From contig NZ_JACCKX010000001.1 in the NCBI RefSeq assembly GCF_013423955.1, forward strand, positions 3,038,001 through 3,102,000: DNA of 64,000 nucleotides, read 5' to 3'. This document shows, one piece after another, positions 41,418 to 51,225 of this stretch (its first letter is position 1; each line of letters starts with the position of its first letter). The notes beneath the pieces were generated by a model, which was not told where the DNA came from, did not search any database, and saw only the letters and a list, made by a program, of their open reading frames with translations. The stretch is from Ottowia beijingensis. Its GTDB lineage: Bacteria; Pseudomonadota; Gammaproteobacteria; Burkholderiales; Burkholderiaceae_C. The translations under genes and the position numbers were made by a program.

Positions 41418-41555
41418 ATGGACATCAACCTTCTGCGCAGCATCGTGACCGTGGTGGCGTTTGTCGTCTTCATCGGCATCGTCGCCTGGGCCTGGTCGCG
41501 CCGCAACAAGGCGCGGTTCGACGAGGCGGCGCGTTTGCCTTTCGAGCAGGATTGA
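41418..41555 (+). CDS. ccoQ: cbb3-type oxidase subunit CcoQ
   Basis: 45 residues from ATG 41418. One transmembrane helix (LRSIVTVVAFVVFIGIVAWA) followed by WSRRNKARFDEAARLPFEQD, the CcoQ tail pattern. Small subunit that stabilises the CcoP-core association. Between ccoO and ccoP, 36 bases before the latter. Confidence 0.93.
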   Translation: MDINLLRSIVTVVAFVVFIGIVAWAWSRRNKARFDEAARLPFEQD

Positions 41556-41591
41556 CCCAGTACGGCACAGCCAGCAGGCAAGGAACAAAAA

Positions 41592-42899
41592 ATGAGCGAC
41601 TTCACGAGCAATTTCTGGTCGATTTTCATCACGGGCATCACGCTGCTCGGCATCTTCGGCTGCCTGGCCCTGTTGTGGATCAGTGGCAAGACCAAGGCCA
41701 TGACGGCCGCGGACAACACCACGGGTCACGTCTGGGACGGTGATCTGCGCGAGATGAACAACCCGCTGCCGCGCTGGTGGGTGGGCCTGTTCATCATCAC
41801 CTGCGTGTTCTCGCTGGCGTATCTTTACCTCTATCCCGGCCTCGGTTCGTACAAGGGCTCGCTGGGCTGGACGCAGGTCGGCCAGTTCGAGACCGAGGTG
41901 GCGCGTGGCAACGAGCAGACGGCACCCATCTACGCGGCGTTCGCGGGCAAGAGCACCGAGGACCTGGCCAAGGACCCGCAGGCCATGGCCATCGGCGACC
42001 GCCTGTTCATGAACAACTGCGCGCAATGCCATGGTTCGGACGCACGCGGCAGCACCGGGTTCCCCAATCTGACCGACGCGCAATGGAACTGGGGTGGCAC
42101 GCCGGAGCACATCCACGCGTCCATCGCCCAGGGCCGCACCGGCATCATGACGCCCATGGCGGCGGCCGTCGGTTCGTCCGATGACGTGCGCAACCTGGCC
42201 AACTACGTGCTCAACCTGTCGAACTCGCCGCACGACTCGGTGCGCGCCAACCTCGGCCGCGACAAGTTTGTGGCGTGCGCCGCCTGCCATGGCGCGGACG
42301 GCAAAGGCAACCAGGCTCTGGGCTCGCCCGATCTGACCAGCGGCGTGTTCGTGCACGGCCCCGGCGTCGAGGCGCACATCGTCGACATGATCAACAACGG
42401 CAAGACCGGCGTCATGCCGGCCTGGGAAAGCAAGTTCACGCCCGAACAACTGAACGTGCTGACGGCCTACGTGTGGGGCAAGGGCGGTGGCGTGGCCGGT
42501 GCCGCACCCGCGGCAGCGGCCCCTGCAACTGCCGCACCGGCTGCTCCGGCCGCCGCGGCGCCTGCAGCCGGTGATGCGGCTTCGGTGGTGGTCGAGAACG
42601 GTGTGGTCAAGTTCTTCTTCGCCACCGGCAAGGCCGACCTCGCTGCCGGTGCCGACACGGCCTTGGCCGACGTGATCGCCGGCGTGCAGGCCGGCAAGAA
42701 AGCCGTGGTGAGCGGTTTCGTCGACAGCAGCGGCAACGCAGCGCAGAACGAGGAACTGGCCAAGCAGCGTGCCTTCGCGGTGCGCGACCAGCTCAAGGCG
42801 CTGGGTGTGGCTGAAGACAGCATCGAGCTGAAGAAGCCGGAGAACATCGAAGCCGGTGCCGGCGCCCAGGCGCGCCGCGTGGAGGTCAACCTCGTGTGA
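41592..42899 (+). CDS. ccoP: cbb3-type oxidase subunit III (di-haem) with C-terminal OmpA-like domain
   Basis: 435 residues, well beyond the usual 290-320. N-terminal CcoP part: two membrane segments (FITGITLLGIFGCLALLWIS; WWVGLFIITCVFSLAYLYLY), haem motifs NNCAQCHGSDARG (about residue 140) and AACHGADGKG (about 230). From about residue 297 an Ala/Pro linker leads to an OmpA-like domain (about 335-435): VVKFFFATGKADLAAGADTA, VVSGFVDSSGNAAQNEELAK, QRAFAVRDQLKALGVAEDSI and the closing ARRVEVNLV. Predicted to bind peptidoglycan and tether the oxidase, as in related fused subunits of aa3 oxidases of this order. The reading frame is intact across the junction. Confidence 0.95.
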   Translation: MSDFTSNFWSIFITGITLLGIFGCLALLWISGKTKAMTAADNTTGHVWDGDLREMNNPLPRWWVGLFIITCVFSLAYLYLYPGLGSYKGSLGWTQVGQFETEVARGNEQTAPIYAAFAGKSTEDLAKDPQAMAIGDRLFMNNCAQCHGSDARGSTGFPNLTDAQWNWGGTPEHIHASIAQGRTGIMTPMAAAVGSSDDVRNLANYVLNLSNSPHDSVRANLGRDKFVACAACHGADGKGNQALGSPDLTSGVFVHGPGVEAHIVDMINNGKTGVMPAWESKFTPEQLNVLTAYVWGKGGGVAGAAPAAAAPATAAPAAPAAAAPAAGDAASVVVENGVVKFFFATGKADLAAGADTALADVIAGVQAGKKAVVSGFVDSSGNAAQNEELAKQRAFAVRDQLKALGVAEDSIELKKPENIEAGAGAQARRVEVNLV

Positions 42900-43016
42900 G
42901 CGAGCGAGGGGGCCGCGTGGTCGCCCGACGATTCGGATAACTCCTGATTCGATAGCTGGCAGCGCAGGTCCCATCTTGGTTGGCATCGTTTTGTGCTTGA
43001 TGTCAACAGCGTGATG

Positions 43017-43037
43017 GGGCGCGGTGCGCCTCTTTTT
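43017..43037 (+). terminator. rho-independent terminator after ccoP
   Basis: GGCGC-GGT-GCGCC stem followed by TCTTTTT, 118 bases downstream of the ccoP stop. It separates ccoNOQP from ccoG. Confidence 0.75.
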
Positions 43038-43143
43038 CTGGAGTGACCTGGCTGGCTGCGGGCGATGGATGGCTGACCGCGGCGCGCCAGAGAGGGACGT
43101 ACTAGACTTCAGCCATCCTTTGTCTCTTGACAGACAGGTTGAT

Positions 43144-44568
<1,425 letters not shown>

Positions 44569-44574
44569 GCATCG

Positions 44575-44892
44575 ATGAGCACTCTTCCTTCTTCGCCCGC
44601 CGTGGCACCGCACTCCGGCCCGTGGTGGAAGCACCCCATCATGTGGATGGTGGTGGGTGGCCCCACCGTCGTGGTGGTGGCCTCCTTCATCACGCTGTAC
44701 CTGGCCATCAGTCGTCCCGACCCGGTGTATTCGGACGCCCGGCGGCCCGATGCGCCGGTCGTGCAGCCGGCCGATGAGGTGGGCAAGGCCGAACTGACAC
44801 CCGCCATGCAGGCGCGCAACCATGCGGCCACCGGCGGCCTGCCCAAGGGCGCCGAGGCGCCCGCCTCGGCGGCGGCCCCTGCCCAGCGCTGA
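44575..44892 (+). CDS. ccoH: FixH/CcoH family protein
   Basis: 105 residues. Short N-terminal tail, one transmembrane helix (MWMVVGGPTVVVVASFITLY) and a periplasmic part with SRPDPVYSDARRPDAPVVQP, ending Ala/Pro-rich. The short FixH form is usual in betaproteobacteria. Needed for cbb3 oxidase assembly or stability. Six bases after ccoG, same operon. Confidence 0.85.
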   Translation: MSTLPSSPAVAPHSGPWWKHPIMWMVVGGPTVVVVASFITLYLAISRPDPVYSDARRPDAPVVQPADEVGKAELTPAMQARNHAATGGLPKGAEAPASAAAPAQR

Positions 44893-44919
44893 ATTTCATC
44901 AACCGTCCTGATAGGAACG

Positions 44920-45195
44920 ATGCCCATGCTGCGTGAACGATTGATGTGGATCGCCTGGCCTGCCTTTCTGGTGGCCGCGGTGCTGGAGATGATGGTCTTC
45001 GCCGTGCTCGACCCGGAGATGCTGACGCTGTTCGGCGAGCGTGCCGGCTGGTCGCGCTACGCGGTCTACACCGTCACCTTCTTCATCTTCTGGTTCATGA
45101 TGATGGTGTCCAGCGCGCTGACCACCTTGCTGGCCATGTCGCCGTTCGAGCTCAACCGGCGCAAGACGGCGTCGCTGCCGCCCTCGCACCACTGA
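44920..45195 (+). CDS. small membrane protein, function unknown (cco-associated)
   Basis: 91 residues from ATG 44920 or 89 from ATG 44926. Two predicted transmembrane helices: AWPAFLVAAVLEMMVFAVLD and TVTFFIFWFMMMVSSALTTL, then a short cytoplasmic tail. Resembles small proteins found downstream of ccoGH in this group. No functional family recognised. Last gene of the cco run, 27 bases after ccoH. Confidence 0.75.
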   Translation: MPMLRERLMWIAWPAFLVAAVLEMMVFAVLDPEMLTLFGERAGWSRYAVYTVTFFIFWFMMMVSSALTTLLAMSPFELNRRKTASLPPSHH

Positions 45196-45311
45196 CCGGG
45201 TGCCGGCAGGGCGCTGTTGGATTCGGAGGAAATGGTGCCTCAGCCGGCACCAGCTCTGCGCAAGAAGCTATCTTTAGCGTAGCAAATCTGCGGCACAGAG
45301 AAAGAAGAAGG

Positions 45312-45408
45312 TGACGAGCCTTTGCCCCGGCACTGGCTCCAAAGTTAGGGCTGCTTGGTTCCCCACCTGACCCGGTTGGCTCCTTCACCATGCGGGAAGG
45401 CCCGTCGC
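45312..45408 (-). ncRNA. ffs: signal recognition particle RNA (4.5S, small bacterial type)
   Basis: On the minus strand the core reads GGGTCAGGTGGGGAACCAAG then CAGCCCTAAC, the SRP apical hairpin with its GGAA tetraloop and the asymmetric AGCAGCC side. The arms pair over their length: GGGCCTT (45,403-45,397) with AAGGCTC (45,322-45,316), CCCG with CGGG, GCA/TGC. A TACAAT -10 box (45,419-45,414) gives a start near 45,407. Binds Ffh for co-translational membrane targeting. Near dnaX-ybaB-recR, a frequent bacterial arrangement. Confidence 0.88.
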
Positions 45409-45411
45409 GGC

Positions 45412-45663
45412 CTATTGTACGGCTTGCAGCCTTCGCTGCGCTTCGGCGGGGCCGAAGCTGAGGGCCAGTAGGTTCAGCACCTCGCCGCGCAGCATCGCCA
45501 GTTCCTCGGCGTCATGGCTTTCGGCCAAGCGCACCGTCAGTCGGCCGGCACGCGGATGCCGGCAATCGGCCAGCGTGTCGATCAGCGCCGCGGCCTGCGG
45601 GTGAATGTCGATGTCGGCCAGATCGGCAAGAGCCGTGTCCGGCGATTCCAGGCGGTGCAACAT
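45412..45663 (-). CDS. hypothetical small protein upstream of ffs
   Basis: 83 residues from ATG 45663: MLHRLESPDTALADLADIDI, then PQAAALIDTLADCRHPRAGR and a leucine-rich helical end ELAMLRGEVLNLLALSFGPA. Codon use is normal for this genome and the stop (TAG at 45,412) falls just inside the ffs promoter. Lies between the divergent dnaX and ffs. No family recognised. A real gene is more likely than not. Confidence 0.5.
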   Translation of the reverse strand: MLHRLESPDTALADLADIDIHPQAAALIDTLADCRHPRAGRLTVRLAESHDAEELAMLRGEVLNLLALSFGPAEAQRRLQAVQ

Positions 45664-45817
45664 GGCAAGTGGCGACGGCTTGTCGACGACAAACCGATAC
45701 CGTTGTTTCTGTTGCGGTGCAGCATACCCTGTTTGGCGCCGACGGGGTGGCTTCCGTGGGGTTTCCGCGTCGTTTCCGAGTCGATCCTCTAATCCGGGGC
45801 GTCGCGCTTTCGCCCCG

Positions 45818-45833
45818 TAGAATCCAGCCCATG
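45818..45833 (+). promoter_or_regulatory. candidate leaderless promoter of dnaX
   Basis: TAGAAT-CCAGCCC-ATG: a -10-like hexamer seven bases before the start codon, as at lgt. Just upstream a perfect CGGGGCG/CGCCCCG stem (45,795-45,817) abuts it. No clear -35 box or ribosome site. Confidence 0.4.
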
Positions 45834-47797
45834 TCGTACTTGGTTCTGGCCCGCAAATACCGTCCGCGGAATTTCTCCGAAATGGTGGGTCAGGAGCACG
45901 TCGTGCAGGCGCTGACCAATGCCCTGACGCAGCAGCGGCTGCACCACGCCTACCTGTTTACCGGCACGCGCGGCGTTGGCAAGACCACGGTGTCGCGCAT
46001 CCTGGCCAAGTCGCTCAACTGCACCGGCGCCGACGGGCAGGGCGGCATCACCGCCACGCCCTGCGGCGTGTGCCCGGCCTGCACCGACATCGACGCCGGC
46101 CGCTTCGTCGACTACACCGAGCTCGACGCCGCCAGCAACCGCGGAGTGGACGAGGTGCAGGGCCTGCTCGAGCAGGCCGTCTACAAGCCGGTGCAGGGCC
46201 GCTTCAAGGTCTTCATGATCGATGAAGTGCACATGCTCACCAACACCGCCTTCAACGCCATGCTGAAGACGCTGGAGGAACCGCCCGAATACCTCAAGTT
46301 CGTGCTCGCCACCACCGACCCGCAGAAGGTGCCGGTCACGGTGCTGTCGCGCTGCCTGCAGTTCAACCTGCGGCCGATGGCGCCCGAGACCGTGCTGGCG
46401 CACCTGAGCACCGTGCTGGCGGCCGAGAACGTGCCGGCCGATGCCGGCGCGCTGCGCCTGCTGGCGCGCGGCGCGCGCGGCTCGATGCGCGATGCGCTCA
46501 GCCTGACCGACCAAGCCATCGCTTTCGGCTCCGGCCGCCTGGAAGAGGCCACCGTGCGCCAGATGCTGGGCAGCGTGGACCGCAGCGTGGTGTTCAGCCT
46601 GATCGGCGCGCTGGCCGCGGGTGACGGCAAGGCGGTGGTCGATCTGGTCGAGCAGCTGCGCGCCGCCGGCCAGTCGGCCGCCACCACGCTGGAAGACATG
46701 GCCAGCGTGCTGCAGCGCATGGCCGTGCAGCAGGCCGTGCCCGACATGCCGGTCGATGAGACCGACCCCGACGCGCAGGAAACCGCGCGGCTGGCCACCT
46801 TGCTGCCGGCCGACGAGACGCAGCTGCTCTACAGCCTGTGCATCCACGGCCGGGCCGAGCTGGGCCTGGCCCCCGACGACTACACCGGCCTGACCATGGT
46901 GTTGCTGCGGCTGCTGCCGTTCAAGACCGGCGCCGCACCCCAGGCCAGCGCCGCGGCTGAAAAAACTCTGAAGCCGGCTGAGGCAGCGACGGCGCGTGCC
47001 GCCAGCGTGGCCGCAGCGTCGCCAGCGGTGCGTGTCGATGCGCCGGCGGTGGCGCCGCCGGTGGTGCCTGTGGCCCAGCCTGCGGCCCCCGAACCCGACG
47101 AATCCCCGCCGACGACTGGGGCGACGATGGCGGCTTCGCGCCGCCCGATGCCCAGCCCGCGGGCGAACCGGCGTTCGAAGATGCCGGCGACGAGCTGCCG
47201 CTGGCGCCGCCCTTGGCCGAGCACCCGCCCTTGCAGCCGCTGCCGGTGCGCCCGCAGATGCCGCGCACCGTTCAAGAGGAAAAACAGGCTGCAGCGCCCG
47301 CCCCGCGGGCGCCGGCAGCTTCTGAAATCGTAGCAGTCAAGGTGCGCGAAGGCAGCGATTCGCAGCAGCCCGAGCCGCGGCCGGTGCTCACCGAGCTGCC
47401 CGCCGTGGTACCGGGTGCCGAGGGCGACTTCTGGCACGCCGTGGTGCAGGACCTGGTGGCGCGCGAGGCCATCACCGCGCTGGTGCGCGAACTGGCGCTG
47501 CAGTCGCAGCTGGTGGCGCGCACCGATGGGCAGTGGACGCTGCGCATCGAAAGCGAATCACTCGGCCAGTCGGCCGCGCGCGAGCGCCTGCAGGCGGCGC
47601 TGGCCGAGGCCGGGCACGCCGTGCGCCTGCAGGTTGAGATCGGCGCCGTCAGCGACAGCCCGGCGCGCCGCAACAGGATCGCCGCCGACCAGCGCCTGAA
47701 GGCCGCCGAATCGCTGCTGCTGGCCGACCCGTTCGTGCAGGAAATGATCCGCGACTTTGGGGCGAAAATCGTCCCCGGAAGCATCAAGCCGCTTTGA
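45831..47797 (+). CDS. dnaX: DNA polymerase III tau/gamma subunit (apparent frameshift)
   Basis: Clamp-loader ATPase. One base is missing near 47,109; repaired length 655 residues, the tau size. Domain I: YLVLARKYRPRNFSEMVGQE, Walker A GTRGVGKTTVSRILAK, zinc cysteines CGVCPAC with C64, Walker B MIDEVHMLTN, and sensor 1 region LATTDPQKVPVTVLSRCLQF. Domains II-III run to about residue 370 (LLRLLPF). An Ala/Pro linker follows, then the tau-specific C-terminal region from about 530 (EGDFWHAVVQDLVAREAITA). An A6 run at 46,960-46,965 right after domain III could give a short gamma-like product. Operon with ybaB and recR. Confidence 0.95.
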
Positions 47798-47830
47798 TGC
47801 GTTGAATCTGAACCCGAAGGAAGAGAACCG

Positions 47831-48166
47831 ATGTTCAACAAAGGACAACTCGCCGGCCTGATGAAACAGGCCCAGGCCATGCAGGACAACCTGAAGAAGG
47901 CGCAGGACGAACTGGCGCTGATGGAAGTGGAGGGCGAATCCGGCGCCGGCCTGGTGAAAGTGCTGATGACCGCCAAGCACGACGTCAAGCGCGTCACCAT
48001 CGACCCCAGCCTGCTGGCGGACGACAAGGACATGCTGGAAGACCTGGTCGCCGCCGCCTTCAACGCCGCCGTGCGCAAGGCCGAGGAACTGTCGGCCGAG
48101 AAGATGGGCAAGCTGATGCCGGCGGGCATGCCGGGGATGCCACCGGGGATGAAGTTCCCGTTCTAA
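47831..48166 (+). CDS. ybaB: YbaB/EbfC nucleoid-associated protein
   Basis: 111 residues, 33 bases after dna[21 protein letters not shown] is the family start, then [20 protein letters not shown] and the [20 protein letters not shown] core; ends [11 protein letters not shown]. Homodimeric DNA-binding protein. The dnaX-ybaB-recR order is conserved. Confidence 0.97.
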   Translation: MFNKGQLAGLMKQAQAMQDNLKKAQDELALMEVEGESGAGLVKVLMTAKHDVKRVTIDPSLLADDKDMLEDLVAAAFNAAVRKAEELSAEKMGKLMPAGMPGMPPGMKFPF

Positions 48167-48323
48167 ACAAGGTACATCCCCTGAGGCGCTGAAGCGCCTT
48201 CCCCTTCTCTCTTCGGGAAGGGGACAACGCCAGCGGCCGGCGCAGGTCCGTCCGCGGCGTTCGCTGGCACGGCCTGCTCCGCGGCCATTCGACCTGCAGC
48301 GTGATGGCATATCCTCCAACGTG

Positions 48324-48913
48324 ATGAGCGACACCCACAGCCTCGACACCCTGATCCAGTCGCTGCGGCGCCTGCCGGGGTGGGCGTGCGCTCGGCGCAG
48401 CGCATGGCGTTCCACCTGCTGCAGCACGACCGCGAGGGCGCGCAGCTGCTGGCGCGATCATTGCAGGACGCGGTGGCCAACGTGCGCCATTGCGCGCTGT
48501 GCCACACCTTCACCGAGGGCGAGGTGTGCGACACCTGCCTGGACGAACGGCGCGATGCCACCAAGCTGTGCGTGGTCGAGACGCCCGCCGACCAGGCGGC
48601 GCTGGAGCGCACGGCGGCCTTCAAGGGGCGCTACTTCGTGCTCATGGGCAAGCTCAGCCCGCTCGATGGAGTGGGCCCACGCGACATCGGCGTGCATAAG
48701 CTGATCGAGCGCGCCAGCGATGGCGTGGTGCAGGAGGTGATCCTGGCCACCAACTTCACGGCCGAGGGCGAGGCGACGGCGCACGTGATCGGCCAGGCGC
48801 TGAAGAGCCGCGGCCTGACGGTGACGCGCCTGGCGCGTGGCGTGCCGGCCGGCAGCGAGCTGGAGTACGTCGACCTGGGCACCATCGCCCACGCGCTGGT
48901 GGACCGGCGCTGA
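48324..48913 (+). CDS. recR: recombination mediator RecR (apparent frameshift)
   Basis: One base is missing in the G4 run at 48,377-48,380 ([18 protein letters not shown] expected, the helix-hairpin-helix). Repaired length 196 residues. Cys4 zinc finger [42 protein letters not shown] and [18 protein letters not shown], Walker-like [17 protein letters not shown]. Acts with RecF/RecO in loading RecA at gaps. Confidence 0.95.
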
Positions 48914-48969
48914 CGGCGCGGCACAACCAACTGTTTTTGCTTGATGATCAGGAAGTCTCAGGCAGCGTT

Positions 48970-49044
48970 GTGGGAGCGGGCTGGCCCGCGATGAGGCGTT
49001 TCGTCGCCACCCACGCTGGATCGCGGGCAAGCCCGCTCCCACAC
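48970..49044. repeat. REP pair (REPIN) between recR and the MAPEG gene
   Basis: GTGGGAGCGGGCTGGCCCGC and, inverted, GCGGGCAAGCCCGCTCCCAC, separated by about 33 bases. Flanked by GTCTCAGGCAGCG and CATCGGAGACTT, a longer imperfect symmetry shared with 51,009-51,140 and 55,170-55,305. Confidence 0.88.
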
Positions 49045-49152
49045 AGCGGATGCGGTCCGCGCGTCATCGGAGACTTCTCGATAGTCAATTTGTTTTTGAT
49101 AGCTGTCGGCGCTTGCCAGCAAAGCGCTGCGGCCCGTTTTCATTCAATCGTC

Positions 49153-49575
49153 ATGACCGCTGCCCACGTTCCCGCTTTCAGCATCGCCCATTGGTGCATC
49201 CTCATCGCCGCGCTGCTGCCGCTGCTGTGTTCGTTCATTGCCAAGTGGGGCCAGCTGGGCAGGCCGCGCAGCCAGGGCGGTTACGACAACGCCGACCCGC
49301 GCGGCTGGCTGGCGCGGCAGGGCGACTGGCGCGCCCGGGCCAACGCGGCGCAGGCCAACAGCTTCGAGGGGCTGCCGTTCTTCATCGGCGCGGTGCTGGC
49401 GGCGCTGCAGCTGGGGGCGCCGCAGGCGCGCGTCGATCTGCTGGCGCTGCTGTACGTGCTGCTGCGGCTGGGCTTCATCATCACTTACGTCGGCGGCCTG
49501 GCCACGCTGCGCAGCGCGGTGTGGGGGCTGGCCTTCGCGGTCAACGTGGCGATCCTGTTCCAGGGCTGGCGTTGA
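49153..49575 (+). CDS. MAPEG family membrane protein
   Basis: 140 residues from ATG 49153. Four transmembrane helices: IAHWCILIAALLPLLCSFIA, EGLPFFIGAVLAALQLGAP, VDLLALLYVLLRLGFIITYV and LRSAVWGLAFAVNVAILFQG. The N-x-F-E motif NAAQANSFEGLPFF is the MAPEG hallmark. Bacterial members are of unknown substrate, related to microsomal glutathione transferases. Confidence 0.88.
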   Translation: MTAAHVPAFSIAHWCILIAALLPLLCSFIAKWGQLGRPRSQGGYDNADPRGWLARQGDWRARANAAQANSFEGLPFFIGAVLAALQLGAPQARVDLLALLYVLLRLGFIITYVGGLATLRSAVWGLAFAVNVAILFQGWR

Positions 49576-49862
49576 TCGGGTATGGCGCGCTGTGCGCCAT
49601 ATACTCCCCATATAGTTGGCTTGCAGCGCCTGTTATAAGGGCGTTGAATTCATATACTCCCTATTTTTCGGTGATCCAGACGCTGCAGGATGCAACCAGC
49701 AGGCTGCTGCCCGCGGCTGCGCCATTGCGCGCCGGGCAGTGACATGCGATGCGCATGCGCGCCGAATCACCTGCGCGACAGGTTCTAAGCACTAACCCGA
49801 TTCGGGCTCGACCCGATGCCGGCATGGGTGCCTTGGGCTACCGTCAGGTAGTTGCCGAAGCC

Positions 49863-50962
49863 ATGCCCACCCCTGTATTCGTCCCCCACTGGTTCCTGAT
49901 CTGTCGCGCCGCCAGTGGCTGTGGGGCGCTGCGGCGGCGGCGCTGCTGGGCCAGGGCCTTGCCCACGCCCAACAGCGGCCTGAAAAACCCCGGCTCACCC
50001 TGGCCCTCGGCGGCAAGACCGCGCTGTACTACCTGCCGCTGACCATTGCCGAGCAACTCAAGTACTTCAGCGCCGAAGGGCTGGAGGTGGACCTGCAGGA
50101 CCACGCCGGCGACAGCCTGGCGCAGCAGGCGCTGCTGCAGGGCCAGGCCGATCTGGCCGCAGGCGGGTTCGAGCGCGTGATCCTGCTGCGCCAGCACGGT
50201 GTCAACTGCCGCGCCTTCGCCGCGCTGGGGCGCGCGCCGCAGCTGGTGTTCGCGGTCAATGCGCGCACGCTGCCGAACTTCAAGCACCTGGTGCAGCTCA
50301 AGGGCCGGCGCGTTGGCGTGACGGCCCTGGAGGCCACCAGCCACTGGTTCGCGCGCATGCTGCTGGCGCGCGCTGGCGTGTCGCCGGCCGATGTGGAGTT
50401 CGTCGGCGTCGGCACCTCCACCGCCGCCGTCGGCGCGCTGCGCGAGGGGCGCATCGACGCCATCTCCGACATCGACCCGGTGATGACCCAGCTCGAGCTG
50501 CGCGGCGACATCCGCGTGGTGGCCGACACGCGCTCGCTGCGCGGCACGCAGGAGCTGTACGGCGGGCCCATGCCGGGCGGCTGCGTCTATGCGCCGCAGG
50601 CGTTCGTGGTGCGTTACCCGAACACCGTGCAGGCCGTCGCCAATGCGGTGGTGCGGGCGCTGAAGTGGCTGCAGACGGCCGGCCCCAGCGACATAGTGCG
50701 TGCCGTGCCCGAGTCCTACATGTACGGCGACCGCGCCATCTACCTGGCGGCGCTGGAGAAGGCGCGCGAGGCGCTGTCGCCCGATGGCATGGCGGCCGAA
50801 GAAGGCGTGGCCACGGCGCACCGGGTGGTGGCGCAGTACCCCAATGGCAGCGCTGCCGTGCGTTCGCAGGCGCCGGGAACCACCTACACCAACGATTTCG
50901 CGCGGCGCGCCAAGGCGAAGTTCCAGGTGTCCGGCCTGTCGCGCGACGCGACCGGGGCCTGA
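49863..50962 (+). CDS. NitT/TauT-type ABC transporter substrate-binding protein (apparent frameshift in the leader)
   Basis: ATG 49863 starts MPTPVFV; one base is missing in the C5 run at 49,883-49,887, after which LSRRQWLWGAAAAALLGQGL continues, a signal peptide with a twin-arginine motif (SRRQWLWG). Repaired length 366 residues. The mature protein has the NMT1/SsuA fold: LALGGKTALYYLPLTIAEQL, EVDLQDHAGDSLAQQALLQG, GFERVILLRQHGVNCRAFAA, VGVTALEATSHWFARMLLAR. Likely binds a sulfonate, pyrimidine or similar compound. No permease or ATPase gene is adjacent. Confidence 0.88.
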
Positions 50963-51049
50963 CGCGACAACCCGCTCAGGAACACAAGCGCTGTCCGGGC
51001 CGCTTGGTCATCAGTAAGTCTCCGATGACGCGCGGCCCTCATCCGCTGT

Positions 51050-51127
51050 GTGGGAGCGGGCTTGCCCGCGATGAGGCGCCTCGTCGCCAACAACGCTTGA
51101 TCGCCGGCAAGCCCCTCCGCCACGCTG
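51050..51127. repeat. REP pair, right arm degenerate
   Basis: GTGGGAGCGGGCTTGCCCGC with an inverted partner GCCGGCAAGCCCCTCCGCCAC, one arm decayed. Preceded by GTAAGTCTCCGATGACGCGC, the flank shared with the other REP pairs. Confidence 0.75.
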
Positions 51128-51225
51128 TCTGAGGCTTGTCGGCAGGGCGTGTCATCCAACGAAAGCCCACCCTTCGGGCCGCGCCTGGCGCTACAGCCTG
51201 ACACGTGCTGCGGCGCGCGCCGCAA

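Noticed and set aside
47100..47120. Natural dnaX frameshift at the 47,109 break
   Set aside because: It lies in the tau-specific linker with no slippery run, and it matches the general one-base-loss pattern.
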